Positions 53,427-61,480 of a stretch of 64,000 bases of DNA are shown here, piece after piece. The position numbers and the translations under genes were made by a program. The notes beneath the pieces were generated by a model, which was not told where the DNA came from, did no database searches, and saw only the letters and a list, made by a program, of their open reading frames with translations. This DNA is from Streptomyces xanthii. GTDB lineage: Bacteria > Actinomycetota > Actinomycetes > Streptomycetales > Streptomycetaceae. Positions within the stretch are counted from its first letter, which is position 1. The number at the start of each line of letters is the position of its first letter. The stretch covers positions 61,387 through 125,386 of the forward strand of contig NZ_CP061283.1 in assembly GCF_014621695.1 (NCBI RefSeq). The letters run 5' to 3'.

Positions 53427-53468
53427 GGGTTTCGAGCGGGCCGGGCGGCGGTGCCAACCGCCGCCCGG
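53427..53468 (-). promoter_or_regulatory. leader element with UUGGCA loop
   Basis: Box 53427-53436 (10-nt match). The hairpin (53441-53468) has loop UUGGCA instead of AUGGCA, so the UGGCA core is kept while the loop ATG is lost. Confidence 0.82.
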
Positions 53469-53478
53469 CCGGGTGGGG

Positions 53479-53868
53479 TCAGTGCGTGGCGGCGGCCTCC
53501 TCGTCCTCGGTGCGCCACAGGGGCAGGGCCTCGAAGTCCTGGGACGGCGCGAGCTTGACCACGGCGGCGCGCACGGTGGCGGCCTTGACCGTGGCGGGCA
53601 TAAGGGCCGCGACGGCACGGGGGTCCTTGTTCGCGCGCCACATGGCGTACAGCACGCGCTGACGCTCGGCGCGGGCGCTGGCCAGCGCCTCACGGGCGGC
53701 CTGGTAGGCCGCTTCGGCCTCCAGTCCCTCCATGAGCAGGGGGGTGTCGATGCCGTCACCCTCCCGCTGGCGGGCCGCCTCGATCATCTCCGCGCGCATC
53801 GCCTGGTAGGCGGCGTGGCCGATCGCCTCCGCCTCGGCCTGGCGCTCGGGGGTGATCTGCTCGCTCAT
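53479..53868 (-). CDS. unknown helical protein, 129 aa
   Basis: ATG 53868 with GGAGG upstream. Almost entirely helical and Ala/Glu-rich (ERQAEAEAIGHAAYQAMRAE; YQAAREALASARAERQRVLY). The AAYQAxRAEMIEA stretch resembles the C-terminal tail of the ArdC-like protein in this window, suggesting shared ancestry of that tail. Confidence 0.6.
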   Translation of the reverse strand: MSEQITPERQAEAEAIGHAAYQAMRAEMIEAARQREGDGIDTPLLMEGLEAEAAYQAAREALASARAERQRVLYAMWRANKDPRAVAALMPATVKAATVRAAVVKLAPSQDFEALPLWRTEDEEAAATH

Positions 53869-53888
53869 GGTCCGTACCTCCGGTGATC

Positions 53889-53970
53889 GGGTTTCGAGTG
53901 GTTCTCGTTGTCCGGGGTACCACCCCCTTCCAACAAGGACAACATTACCAGCATTGGGCCGGAAACGGAA
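53889..53970 (-). promoter_or_regulatory. promoter and leader, 53.9-53.0 kb operon
   Basis: -35 TTCCGT (53965-53970), 17 bp, -10 TAATGT (53942-53947), box 53889-53898 (11-nt match). The hairpin (53914-53926) is GGGGTGGTACCCC: loop UGGUA rather than UGGCA. Confidence 0.82.
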
Positions 53971-54774
53971 GCAGGAAAGGGGGTCTGACCAGGGCTTTTC
54001 TCGGATTTCTCGCGGTGCCGCGCGTGCCCTCCGGGCCGGGCCGACCCCCCTCCTTGCCAGCTCCTCCACCCGGGCCCCGGCGGGCCGGTCACCTTCTTCT
54101 CGACGTGCAGCTGCTCCGCTCCCCCGTCTCGAACCTCAGCCCCTGGTCGTCACCACGACGGTGCCGCCGGCCAACGACGCACCGGTGGACTCACCTCAGC
54201 CACAGCGGAGTTCAGCCCGCCCCCCGTCCCCCGGGGGGCGGGCGTCCGGAGGAGCCCCCCGGGGCTTTGCGCAAGGAGCGAAGCGACGCAGCCCGCAGGG
54301 AGCGAAGCGACCGGAGGGCCGCAATAAGGAGGGCCCCCAGGGCCCGACGACTGCGGCGCACGGCCGGATCGCACCGAAGGTGCGATGCACCCCGGCGGAT
54401 CGTCACGGGCGAGGACGGCGGGAGCGTCCTCGAGGTCGCCGCCGCCCCGGCCACGGCCGGGCTCGCCACAGTCGCGGCGGCGACCACGAGGAAAGCGCCC
54501 CGGATGCCAGGCGGCCCCCTGGTCCGGCGGGGCCGGCCATCGGCGCCGGGGGTGCGCGAGGGGGCGGCGCGAGAGCGCCCCTCGCAACCCGGCCCCCGGG
54601 CCGGGTGCCCCACCACGGCGCGGCGTGGCGGCACCGGCCCCGCGGCGCGGCCGTCGTGCACGGTGAGGCGGAGCTGGCAGCGTGCGCGGTCAGGTGCGGG
54701 TCTGCGGCCTGTCGGCGCGGTGGCCGCGCAACGCGTTCGGCCCGGGGCGGCAGATGCCGCCCCGGGCCGGGGGG
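53948..54774. repeat. repeat block R4
   Basis: R1-like segments in the same order with gaps: promoter-proximal (53948-54060), middle (about 54085-54215), GCGAAGC-hairpin segment (about 54236-54390) and the GAGA double hairpin (54543-54609). Unique DNA lies between 54400 and 54540 and after 54610. No convincing gene. Confidence 0.8.
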
Positions 54775-55512
54775 TCAGCTGGCGAACAGGGGCTCTTGGA
54801 CCGCCTCGATGGTCGGGGGCGGTGGGGCGTGCTGTTCACGGTGCTGGAGGTGACGGTCCACGGTCCACGTGATCCACTGCCACTCGGGCAGGAGCGGACT
54901 CTGGCGTCCGGGCTGCTGGCGGAAGGTCGTCACGCCTGCCGCGCGGGCGGCGTTGCGGATCGGGGAGATGTCCGGGAGGAGGTGCTCGGGCCGGACCAGG
55001 TGGACGGTGCTGTCGAGCCAGACCCACACCTCGCACTTCGGGCGTCCGAGTGTGGTCAGGATCGCCAGGTGGTGGATGTCGCCCCATCCCGGGTGCAGTC
55101 CTCCGGGGCTGACCCAGAGGGTGGTGCCGGGTTCGATGTCGCCGGGCCGGCTGGGTGTGTGGTCGTACGGCGGGCGCTGACGCCGACGGCGCCGGGGCTT
55201 GTCCGGGTAGTAGTGGCTGGGTGGGTAGCGCGGGTTCCTCTGGTGGTGCTGGTGAAGTTCCTCCGCTTCGGCGCGCAGGGCGTCGGCCGGGGTGTAGCAG
55301 CGGGGGCCGAGGTGCCAGTGGCGGGGCAGTTTGGTGTCCCAGTACGTCGGGCTGCCGCAGGAGGAGCATTGCCCTCGGGTGAGGTACGGCTCGGCGGTCG
55401 GGCACGGCCAGAGCGTGCGGCATTGGCGGCAAGTCCATGCCGGATCGGCCGAGTTCGGCAGGTGGGCGTCTGGCAGGTAGATCGGCCGTGGGCGCCAGTC
55501 TTCTCCGGTCAC
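54775..55512 (-). CDS. zinc-ribbon protein, 245 aa
   Basis: GTG 55512 with GGAGG upstream. N-terminal CRQCRTLWPC and CSSCGSPTYW pairs make one zinc ribbon. A basic Pro/Arg/Tyr-rich linker (YYPDKPRRRRRQRPPYDHTP) leads to a C-terminal beta domain (CEVWVWLDSTVHLVRPEHLL). Ends AVQEPLFAS. No leader box upstream. Possibly DNA-binding. Confidence 0.6.
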   Translation of the reverse strand: MTGEDWRPRPIYLPDAHLPNSADPAWTCRQCRTLWPCPTAEPYLTRGQCSSCGSPTYWDTKLPRHWHLGPRCYTPADALRAEAEELHQHHQRNPRYPPSHYYPDKPRRRRRQRPPYDHTPSRPGDIEPGTTLWVSPGGLHPGWGDIHHLAILTTLGRPKCEVWVWLDSTVHLVRPEHLLPDISPIRNAARAAGVTTFRQQPGRQSPLLPEWQWITWTVDRHLQHREQHAPPPPTIEAVQEPLFAS

Positions 55513-55612
55513 GCTCGCCTCCGTGAAGGGGTGGGCATCGTCGTTCCTGTTCTCGAAAGGCGCCGGGGCCGGGGCGCGGTGCGCGCTCCGGCCCTGGCGG
55601 GGTGCGGTGGGT

Positions 55613-56395
55613 TCAGCGGCCGGTGTGCTCCTCGTCGTCGCGGGTGGTGATGGCCTCGGCCGTGTCCAGGGCCTGCTCGGCCAGGTGGAGGGCGGCCGCC
55701 AGGGCCTGCGGGTCCTCCTCGGCGGTCTTGCGGGCGCGGTCCAGTGCGCGCACGGCCTGCCGCGCCGCGTGGTAGCCGGTCTCGTGCTGGCCCTCGGCCC
55801 AGCAGGCGAACAGCAGGAGCTCGACCTCCACGCCGTTGATGGCCTTGGCCAGGGAGCCGTCGCCGGTCCGAGCGGCGGCGAGGGCCTGGCGGCCGGTGTC
55901 GATCCGGAAGGTGGGGATGCTGGACAGGAGCGCTGCCCCTTCGGTGAGTCCGGCCTGGGCCGGGAGGGGGAGAACGGTCTTCTCCAGGGCGATGGCGGCG
56001 GCGGTCAGCATGGCGACCGCCGCGCCCGCGTTGGGCACCGTGTGGGCGAGGTGCCTGCCTGCCCTGGCGTAGGCGACTGCGAGGGCGCCCCACCGGGCGG
56101 CCTGGGCCGGCTGGTCGTTCTCGACCGCCAGGGCCTGCTCGTCGGCGGCGATCCGGGCCCGGTGGTGGCACACGGCGGACTGCATCCGCAGCCAGCGGCG
56201 GCCGGGTGCGTTGCACCGGTTGTTCTCGATGTCCTGCACGGCGGCGCGATAGGTCTGGGCGGTCTGTCGGGCGCGGAGGACCGGGCGGCCGATGGCCTCC
56301 GTGAGCATCCGGCCGCCGTTCCCGGTCACCAGCAGGTCCCTGCGGTAGCGGGCTGCGGCGGCGTCGCCGCCGATGAGGTCCGGGGTGGGGGTCAT
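55613..56395 (-). CDS. unknown helical-repeat protein, 260 aa
   Basis: ATG 56395, GAGGAG upstream. Strings of amphipathic helices (ALAVAYARAGRHLAHTVPNA; AAVAMLTAAAIALEKTVLPL; ACWAEGQHETGYHAARQAVR) suggest a TPR-like superhelix of protein-binding type. No enzyme motifs. Confidence 0.6.
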   Translation of the reverse strand: MTPTPDLIGGDAAAARYRRDLLVTGNGGRMLTEAIGRPVLRARQTAQTYRAAVQDIENNRCNAPGRRWLRMQSAVCHHRARIAADEQALAVENDQPAQAARWGALAVAYARAGRHLAHTVPNAGAAVAMLTAAAIALEKTVLPLPAQAGLTEGAALLSSIPTFRIDTGRQALAAARTGDGSLAKAINGVEVELLLFACWAEGQHETGYHAARQAVRALDRARKTAEEDPQALAAALHLAEQALDTAEAITTRDDEEHTGR

Positions 56396-56419
56396 GCGAT
56401 CTTCTCCTCGGTGAGGTGG

Positions 56420-56470
56420 GGGTTTCGAGCGGGACCCGGGGGGCGGCGGTGCCATCCGCCGCCCCCCGGG
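56420..56470 (-). promoter_or_regulatory. leader element, 55613 gene
   Basis: Internal type. Box 56420-56429 (10-nt match), hairpin 56435-56470 with 15-bp stem, the longest in the set. Confidence 0.85.
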
Positions 56471-56485
56471 CAGGGGGCCGCGTAC

Positions 56486-56827
56486 CTACTCGCTGCGGCG
56501 GGTCTGCGGGGGGAGTTGGCCGTCGTCGCCCTCGTTGTGCGGGGCGTCGGCGTCCACGTACCGGGCGTTCAGCTCGGCGGGCAGGAACGCCCAGTCGGTC
56601 GCGGGGGTCGTGTACCGGACGACGGCGACGCGGCCGGGCCGGGGCGTCCTGTCGCCTTCGCGGGTGTGGACGGTCGGGCCGACGTAGGTGATGTGGCCGT
56701 GGCCGTTGGGTTCGGGGATCGTCTGGCCGGGCTTGATCTCCTTGCCTGTGGCGAGGTCGACCAGCCGGACACCGGAGTTCTGGCGGGGGAAGGCGGGGAT
56801 GACTCGGGCGTTGAAGTCGTCGTTCAC
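56486..56827 (-). CDS. unknown protein, 113 aa
   Basis: GTG 56827 behind GAGGAG. Beta-rich (VRLVDLATGKEIKPGQTIPE; HITYVGPTVHTREGDRTPRP; RVAVVRYTTPATDWAFLPAE), like a small barrel. No Cys; no family recognised. Confidence 0.6.
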   Translation of the reverse strand: MNDDFNARVIPAFPRQNSGVRLVDLATGKEIKPGQTIPEPNGHGHITYVGPTVHTREGDRTPRPGRVAVVRYTTPATDWAFLPAELNARYVDADAPHNEGDDGQLPPQTRRSE

Positions 56828-56854
56828 GCTGCGCTGCTCCTCGTGGGGGTGTGG

Positions 56855-56900
56855 GGGTTTCGAGGGGTCCGGGGGCGGCGGTGCCATCCGCCGCCCCCGG
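56855..56900 (-). promoter_or_regulatory. leader element, 56486 gene
   Basis: Internal type. Box 56855-56864 (11-nt match), hairpin 56869-56900 with 13-bp stem. Confidence 0.85.
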
Positions 56901-56911
56901 CTGAGGGTGGG

Positions 56912-57196
56912 CTACTGGAACGAGCGGGTCAGGACGTCCCGGAGGGCGCGCGTGTCGGTGCAGACCGCGCTCATCGGGGAGTCGAGCGCCGCCCCGAAGG
57001 CGGCGGCGTGCAGCTGGGCACCGGTGTGGCCGCTGCGGCTGGCAGTGAGGTAGCCGTGCCAGTAGGCGGCGAGCACGCTGTCGCTGAGGCCGGCCAGCTC
57101 CTCCTGCGGGGCGCGGTCGTCGTCAGCGGCGGCGGTCAGGAGACGGTCCCGCAGAGCGGCCAGGGGAGCCTGCGGGAACTGGGTGATCGTGATCAT
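56912..57196 (-). CDS. unknown protein, 94 aa
   Basis: ATG 57196 with GAGGG upstream. Helical (APLAALRDRLLTAAADDDRA; SVLAAYWHGYLTASRSGHTG). First gene of the 57.2-54.8 kb operon and the gene closest to the sRNA; divergently oriented to it. Confidence 0.6.
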   Translation of the reverse strand: MITITQFPQAPLAALRDRLLTAAADDDRAPQEELAGLSDSVLAAYWHGYLTASRSGHTGAQLHAAAFGAALDSPMSAVCTDTRALRDVLTRSFQ

Positions 57197-57214
57197 GTCC
57201 GTATCCCTCGGTGT

Positions 57215-57295
57215 GGGTTTCGAGTGGTGGTGTCGGTCGGGGTGCCACCCCCTTCCAACAAGGACAACATTACCACCTTTCCCCCGGAAGGGAAG
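57215..57295 (-). promoter_or_regulatory. promoter and leader, 57.2-54.8 kb operon
   Basis: -35 CTTCCC (57290-57295), 17 bp, -10 TAATGT (57267-57272), hairpin 57239-57251, box 57215-57224 (10 nt, then one mismatch and CGGTG). About 50 bp from the divergent sRNA promoter. Confidence 0.82.
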
Positions 57296-57322
57296 GGCTG
57301 TTCGCGCGTTTCCCGGGTCTTT

Positions 57323-57351
57323 TTCGCCCCCTGCCTCCGACCCGCTACCCT
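57323..57351 (+). promoter_or_regulatory. candidate sRNA promoter
   Basis: -10 TACCCT at 57346-57351, the hexamer also proposed for parA in this window. A -35 17 bp upstream would be TTCGCC (57323-57328), weak. Start of transcription would be near 57358. Confidence 0.5.
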
Positions 57352-57357
57352 GGGGTT

Positions 57358-57500
57358 ACCTCGTATCGCGTGGAAGTAGCGCCCCTTCTGGGATGTCGCC
57401 ACCACGCGCGGTGCGGGTTTCGAGGAACCGGCGACCGCGCCAGCCTGCCGCACTTGTGCGGGGGGTCCTGCCTTATGGCAGGGCGGTCGCCGGTTTTTTT
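57358..57500 (+). ncRNA. trans-acting antisense sRNA matching the leader boxes
   Basis: About 143 nt, no ORF of its own. 5' hairpin closed by CGCGTGG (57367-57373) with CCACGCG (57402-57408). The unpaired linker CGGTGCGGGTTTCGAGG (57409-57425) contains the exact complement of the mRNA box CUCGAAACCC. Then a 13-bp stem AACCGGCGACCGC (57426-57438) with GCGGTCGCCGGTT (57483-57495), enclosing two small hairpins (CCGCAC-TT-GTGCGG; CCTGCC-TTAT-GGCAGG), and seven T (57494-57500): a strong intrinsic terminator on the + strand only. All flanking genes are on the other strand, so it terminates nothing else. Three-part layout of a bacterial sRNA with an exposed seed. Confidence 0.82.
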
Positions 57501-57603
57501 GCTGCCCCGGCACCCTGGCCGGGGCGTCACGGCCTGCCACCGGTCCGCGTCGTGCCGGGCGGAGTCGGCCGGCTCCACGCGGCACGATGCCGGTCCTTGG
57601 GGC

Positions 57604-57954
57604 TCACGCGGCGGTGAGGCTGCGGGCGGTGGCGCACTGGACGACGGCGACCACCAGGGCGGCGGTGTCCTGCTCGAAGGGGAGCCGTACGCCGCTGGAC
57701 TCGTAGATCCGGGTCGCGCCCTCGCGGCTGCGGGTTCCGTGCGGCCGGTAGCGGGCGATCCACCCGCAATGCCAGTCGGCCCGCCCGTCGATCAGGCCGC
57801 GCTGGTCAGCGATCCGGATCTCGGCTCCTCCCTCGACGTCAACCACGATCCGGCTCCCGTCGTAGCGGCGGGAGACCAGGGTGCGCACGGTCAGGCCGTG
57901 GTGCGCCAGGGTGCGAGTCAGCCGCTCGCCCGTGGTCTCGGGGGTGTCCTGCAT
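57604..57954 (-). CDS. unknown protein, 116 aa
   Basis: ATG 57954, six bases after GAGGAG, preferred over ATG 57960, which overlaps that site. Alpha/beta (VRTLVSRRYDGSRIVVDVEG; EIRIADQRGLIDGRADWHCG; FEQDTAALVVAVVQCATARS). Last gene of the 59.9-57.6 kb operon, immediately behind the sRNA terminator. Family unknown. Confidence 0.6.
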   Translation of the reverse strand: MQDTPETTGERLTRTLAHHGLTVRTLVSRRYDGSRIVVDVEGGAEIRIADQRGLIDGRADWHCGWIARYRPHGTRSREGATRIYESSGVRLPFEQDTAALVVAVVQCATARSLTAA

Positions 57955-57977
57955 GGTCATCTCCTCGCGGGGTGTGG

Positions 57978-58020
57978 GGGTTTCGAGGGCCGGGGCGGCG
58001 GTGCCATCCGCCGCCCCGGC
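57978..58020 (-). promoter_or_regulatory. leader element, 57604 gene
   Basis: Internal type. Box 57978-57987 (11-nt match), hairpin 57989-58020 with 13-bp stem; the loop ATG is out of frame here. Confidence 0.85.
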
Positions 58021-58057
58021 AGGAGCGGGCCCGCCCTGGCGGGCCCGCTGGGTGCTG

Positions 58058-59854
58058 CTACTCGTCGTCCGGCTCGCCGGGCTCGGTGCCCGGCTCGGCC
58101 TCGGCCTCGCGGCCCTCGCTCTCCTGGGCACCTTCGGCCTCCCGGGCTGCCTTCTCCTCGGCCTCCCGCTTGAGCCGGGCCTCCTCGCGCTCGCGCTCCC
58201 AGCGCTCGCGCTGGGCCTGGCGCTCGGCCTCCTGCTTGGCCTTCTCCTCGGCCTGCTGCTGGGCGGTGGCCAGGGTCTCCTCCTCGACCTCGGAGAGGCT
58301 GTAGCCGTGCTTCTTCAGGAAGTTCAGCCACTCGACCGTCTTGCGCTCGATGGGCTTGCGGCGGCCGAACTCGTCCTTCTTGCCGCGCCATGCCTCGTCG
58401 GTCATGTGCTCGAACTCGTACATGCCCGCGATGTGGGCGAACAGGAGCCACCAGTACCGCTTGGCTCCGGTGCGCTTGATCAGCTTGGCCACGGCGTCGG
58501 GCCGGGTGTGCGTCAGGTTCTCGTCCTTCAGGAACTTCGACAGCAGCCTGCCGTAGTCACCCGTCACGTAGTGGGTGTAGGCGTAGCTGCCCGTGATGAT
58601 CCCCGTCAGTACCAGGTCCTTCACGTCGGCCGGGGCCTCGCCCTTGTCCTGGCACATGTCGACGATGAACGCCTGCCGGACCTCGCGCACCGAACGCCAG
58701 GCGGCGTTGTTGGCCTTCACGCGCCGGGCTTCGGCGCGGGCGGCCTCGCGCTCGGCCTCGGCCTTCTCGTCGACCTCCTCGCTCCCGCCGTCCTCGTTCT
58801 GGGCGGCCCCGGTGATCCGGTGGCCGTGCTTCTTGAAGTCGCGGCAGATCCAGACCACTTCGCCGTCGGCCGGGTCGAACGTGGCGGCGTGGCCCTCACA
58901 GGTCTCGTTGTGACCGGCTTCGGTCAGCGGGCGGCCGATCGCGCTCTCCAGCTCCTCCAGCGGGCGGGCGGCGCTGTACTGCCAGCTGTGGGGCCAGCCG
59001 ATGACCGGGATCATCTTCTTGGCCAGCTCGGCCGTCGCCGCTGCGATGCGCTCGGCCTTCTCCTTCTCGGCCCTCAGCGCCTGCATGGCCTGACGCCACG
59101 CGCCCCGCTTGGTGTTGCCCTCGTCGGTGTCCTTCCGCTTGGCCTGCTCCAGCTTCCACAGAGCGTTGGGCACGTCCTCGACCTCGGCAAAGTCGGCCTG
59201 CTCGACCCAGTCGAACTCTGCCCCCTGGTCCCACAGTTCCTCGATCACCTCGGGGGCGATCTTGGCGACCCGGGGGGCGGCGTCCAGTTCCTCCGTGGTC
59301 CGGCCGATGGCGGCCGCGAGCTGGGCCTTGCGGGCCTTGGGCACCCGCTTGGCGTTGACCATGAGAGCGAGCTGCTGGGCGGCGTCCAGGTCGTCCTGGA
59401 CGCTGGCGGCCGCGCGGTGGACGTTCTCGACCATGGACCCGGCCAGGGCCTCGTCGTCCACGCCCGTCAGGTCCTCACGGACGATCACGCGGACCTTCCG
59501 GTACTTGCGGCCCTCGGCCACGGCCCGCTCGGCGGCGGCGCGCGCGGCCTTCATCCGCCGCTGGCCCATGACGATGCCCAGCTTGCCCTCGTTCGCTCCC
59601 ACCTGGGGCCGCAGGACCGGGGCCTGCTGGACACCCACGGCGTCCACGCTGGCGATCAGGCCGGGGTCGGGCTCGGTGGTGTCCTCCTCGCCGTCCTCGC
59701 GCTTCTTGCGGTGGTTGAACGGGTCGACGATGACCCGGCTCTCCTCGGGCTCGTCGGGACGGAAGTCGGTGAGCGGGTCGATCCACTCCAGCCGCCCGGC
59801 GTCCGCCTCTTCTGCGATGGCGGCCGGGGCCTGCTCGTTCTGCGTCACGGTCAA
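58058..59854 (-). CDS. ParB-domain protein, 598 aa
   Basis: TTG 59854 behind AAGGGA; GTG 59848 also possible. Residues ~35-130 form a ParB/sulfiredoxin-like domain (VLRPQVGANEGKLGIVMGQR, then RMKAARAA, YRKVRVIVREDL, SMVENVHRAA) and residues ~130-190 a KorB-like helix-turn-helix (AAIGRTTEELDAAPRVAKIA). A His/Cys site (AGHNETCEGHAATF) and a 150-residue charged coiled coil follow. Such proteins are frequent in large actinobacterial plasmids; roles range from partition to replication control. Confidence 0.75.
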   Translation of the reverse strand: MTVTQNEQAPAAIAEEADAGRLEWIDPLTDFRPDEPEESRVIVDPFNHRKKREDGEEDTTEPDPGLIASVDAVGVQQAPVLRPQVGANEGKLGIVMGQRRMKAARAAAERAVAEGRKYRKVRVIVREDLTGVDDEALAGSMVENVHRAAASVQDDLDAAQQLALMVNAKRVPKARKAQLAAAIGRTTEELDAAPRVAKIAPEVIEELWDQGAEFDWVEQADFAEVEDVPNALWKLEQAKRKDTDEGNTKRGAWRQAMQALRAEKEKAERIAAATAELAKKMIPVIGWPHSWQYSAARPLEELESAIGRPLTEAGHNETCEGHAATFDPADGEVVWICRDFKKHGHRITGAAQNEDGGSEEVDEKAEAEREAARAEARRVKANNAAWRSVREVRQAFIVDMCQDKGEAPADVKDLVLTGIITGSYAYTHYVTGDYGRLLSKFLKDENLTHTRPDAVAKLIKRTGAKRYWWLLFAHIAGMYEFEHMTDEAWRGKKDEFGRRKPIERKTVEWLNFLKKHGYSLSEVEEETLATAQQQAEEKAKQEAERQAQRERWEREREEARLKREAEEKAAREAEGAQESEGREAEAEPGTEPGEPDDE

Positions 59855-59875
59855 GGTGAGTCCCTTCGTGGGTGT

Positions 59876-59953
59876 GGGTTTCGAGGTGTGTCGGTCGGGG
59901 TGCCACCCCCTCCCAACAAGGACAACATTACCAGTGTTGAGCCTGATCGCCAA
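59876..59953 (-). promoter_or_regulatory. promoter and leader, parB-domain operon
   Basis: -35 TTGGCG (59948-59953), 17 bp, -10 TAATGT (59925-59930), hairpin 59897-59909, box 59876-59885 (11-nt match). Confidence 0.87.
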
Positions 59954-60196
59954 GGGTTTCGGTGCCTGTGACCAGGGTTTTTCTCGTGAATTCGAGCCGG
60001 GCCGCTCGACGCTGGCCCGTCGCTCCGGGTCGGTTCCGCACCACCGGCTGGGCACGCGGCGGCGGTGGTGTCCGCCCACCGGCAGGCGCGGCCGGCGACT
60101 CCAGTGCGGCCCGGCCGGCGCTGACGGACAGTCCGCCCGAGGGGCGGCGCGGATACCTCAGCTGATGATGGCGGCCGTCGCGCTCGGCGCGTTTCC

Positions 60197-60225
60197 CAGC
60201 CGCCCCGGCCTGTGCTGGCCGGGGC
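60197..60225 (-). terminator. hairpin after the 60258 gene
   Basis: GCCGCCCCGGCC-TGTGC-TGGCCGGGGCGG type inverted repeat, about 30 bp downstream of the - strand stop at 60258. The remaining 59954-60196 shows only the upstream promoter motif AAAAACCCTGGTCA and no gene. Confidence 0.6.
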
Positions 60226-60257
60226 GGTACGGGGCCGTCGCCTCGGGGGCTCCGATG

Positions 60258-60575
60258 TCAGCCGATGGGGTCCTGTTCGGCCCCTTCTCCGCCGTGCTCC
60301 TCGATGAGCGCGCGGACGGCCGAAACCGGCACGTCGTAGAACAGACGCCCGGTGGCGTCCTCGCCGTCGGAGGTGAGCCACAGCTCCCACTGGTCCTCCC
60401 CCTCCCACGCCTCGCTGTTGGGGACGTCGACCCCCTCGACCAGGTAGACCTCCTCGAACTGGGCATTTCCGGGCTGGCCCTTGACGCTGAGGCCCTTCCC
60501 GTCGGCCAGGAAGATGCGCCGGTAGTTGCCGTCCGTGCCGTGCGCCGCGAGATAGTCGAGTCGGGCGGTGATCAT
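60258..60575 (-). CDS. unknown protein, 105 aa
   Basis: ATG 60575 with GGAGT upstream. Beta-sandwich-like pattern (NYRRIFLADGKGLSVKGQPG; EEVYLVEGVDVPNSEAWEGE; QWELWLTSDGEDATGRLFYD) and an acidic tail. No family recognised. Confidence 0.6.
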   Translation of the reverse strand: MITARLDYLAAHGTDGNYRRIFLADGKGLSVKGQPGNAQFEEVYLVEGVDVPNSEAWEGEDQWELWLTSDGEDATGRLFYDVPVSAVRALIEEHGGEGAEQDPIG

Positions 60576-60597
60576 GTTGGGACTCCGTTCGGTGTTC

Positions 60598-60643
60598 GGG
60601 TTTCGAGGGGGCCGGGGCGGCGGTGCCATCCGCCGCCCCGGCC
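60598..60643 (-). promoter_or_regulatory. leader element, 60258 gene
   Basis: Internal type. Box 60598-60607 (12-nt match), hairpin 60610-60643 with 14-bp stem. Confidence 0.85.
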
Positions 60644-60651
60644 GGGCGGTC

Positions 60652-61062
60652 TCAGTAGGGCAGGCGTTCCGTGGGGCGCATGATCGTGATGACGCGCTCC
60701 CCGTGGTCGCCCGGCGACGACTCGGCCACGAGGGTCACGCGCCGGGCGTCGCGGGTGATGCCGTCGACGGGAACGCGGTACAGGGTGAGCGCGAGCCGGG
60801 GCTGACGGCCGGAGCCTGCGGCGGCCTTGATCGCACGGGACGCGGTGAGCAAGAGGTCCCATTCCCGCTCGGTCTCGTCCAGCCGGATGCCGGTCGTCCA
60901 GGCGTACGCCTCGGGGACGGCGACACAGTCGCGGTAGACGGCCTCGGTCATGGCGACCGGGGCGGGGAACTCCATCTCTTCGGCAATGCCGGGGTCGGCT
61001 TCGATCAGGAGACCGTCCTTGATGGCGTGGGCGCGGGTGTAGACGGTGCCGGTCATGCTCAC
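60652..61062 (-). CDS. unknown protein, 136 aa
   Basis: GTG 61062 with AGAGAGG seven bases upstream (ATG 61056 also in frame). Alpha/beta sequence (GTVYTRAHAIKDGLLIEADP; REWDLLLTASRAIKAAAGSG; RRVTLVAESSPGDHGERVIT). Middle gene of the 61.5-60.3 kb operon; unknown. Confidence 0.6.
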   Translation of the reverse strand: MSMTGTVYTRAHAIKDGLLIEADPGIAEEMEFPAPVAMTEAVYRDCVAVPEAYAWTTGIRLDETEREWDLLLTASRAIKAAAGSGRQPRLALTLYRVPVDGITRDARRVTLVAESSPGDHGERVITIMRPTERLPY

Positions 61063-61085
61063 GGGGTTGCCTCTCTTCGTCGTGC

Positions 61086-61130
61086 GGGTTTCGAGGGGGC
61101 CGGGGCGGCGGTGCCATCCGCCGCCCCGGC
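61086..61130 (-). promoter_or_regulatory. leader element, 60652 gene
   Basis: Internal type. Box 61086-61095 in a 15-nt match to the sRNA (GTGCGGGTTTCGAGG), hairpin 61099-61130 with 13-bp stem. Confidence 0.87.
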
Positions 61131-61138
61131 CGGGCGGG

Positions 61139-61465
61139 TCAGAAGTGGTCGGAGTGAACGGCGGTGTGCGTGCCGGTGAAGGTGGCCACGACCTTCATCT
61201 GGTTGCCCGCCTCCAGGAGCAGGGCGCGGCCCTCCAGCCCCTCGAACTGGTCGACGTGCATGACGTGGGCCTTTGCCGCCTGAAGGAGCGCGTCCATCTC
61301 GGCGGCCAGCGGCGAGGATGCGCGGACGTGCACGACCTCGGGCGCGTAGTGCGCGTACTCCTTGGCCGTCCAGTCCAGGACCACCGTGTACGACCGCAGA
61401 CCCGCCCGGCGGGCCGCGCGGTGACGGGCTCGGATGGTCTTGAAGGTCTCGATCAGGGCGCGCAT
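61139..61465 (-). CDS. unknown protein, 108 aa
   Basis: ATG 61465 behind GAGGAG. Basic N-terminal helix (ALIETFKTIRARHRAARRAG), then alternating strands and helices (SYTVVLDWTAKEYAHYAPEV; GRALLLEAGNQMKVVATFTG). Its promoter and leader lie in the second 814-bp repeat. No domain recognised. Confidence 0.6.
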   Translation of the reverse strand: MRALIETFKTIRARHRAARRAGLRSYTVVLDWTAKEYAHYAPEVVHVRASSPLAAEMDALLQAAKAHVMHVDQFEGLEGRALLLEAGNQMKVVATFTGTHTAVHSDHF

Positions 61466-61480
61466 TGAGTGCTCCTCGTT

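Noticed and set aside
55550..55562. TTTCGAG near 55553 upstream of the 55512 gene
   Set aside because: It is CTTTCGAGAAC on the mRNA strand, the wrong orientation to be a CUCGAAACC box.
57193..57585. 130-aa - strand frame across the sRNA locus
   Set aside because: No ribosome-binding site, Arg/Pro-rich, and it runs through the promoter of the 57196 gene; the T-run and hairpins only make sense on the + strand.
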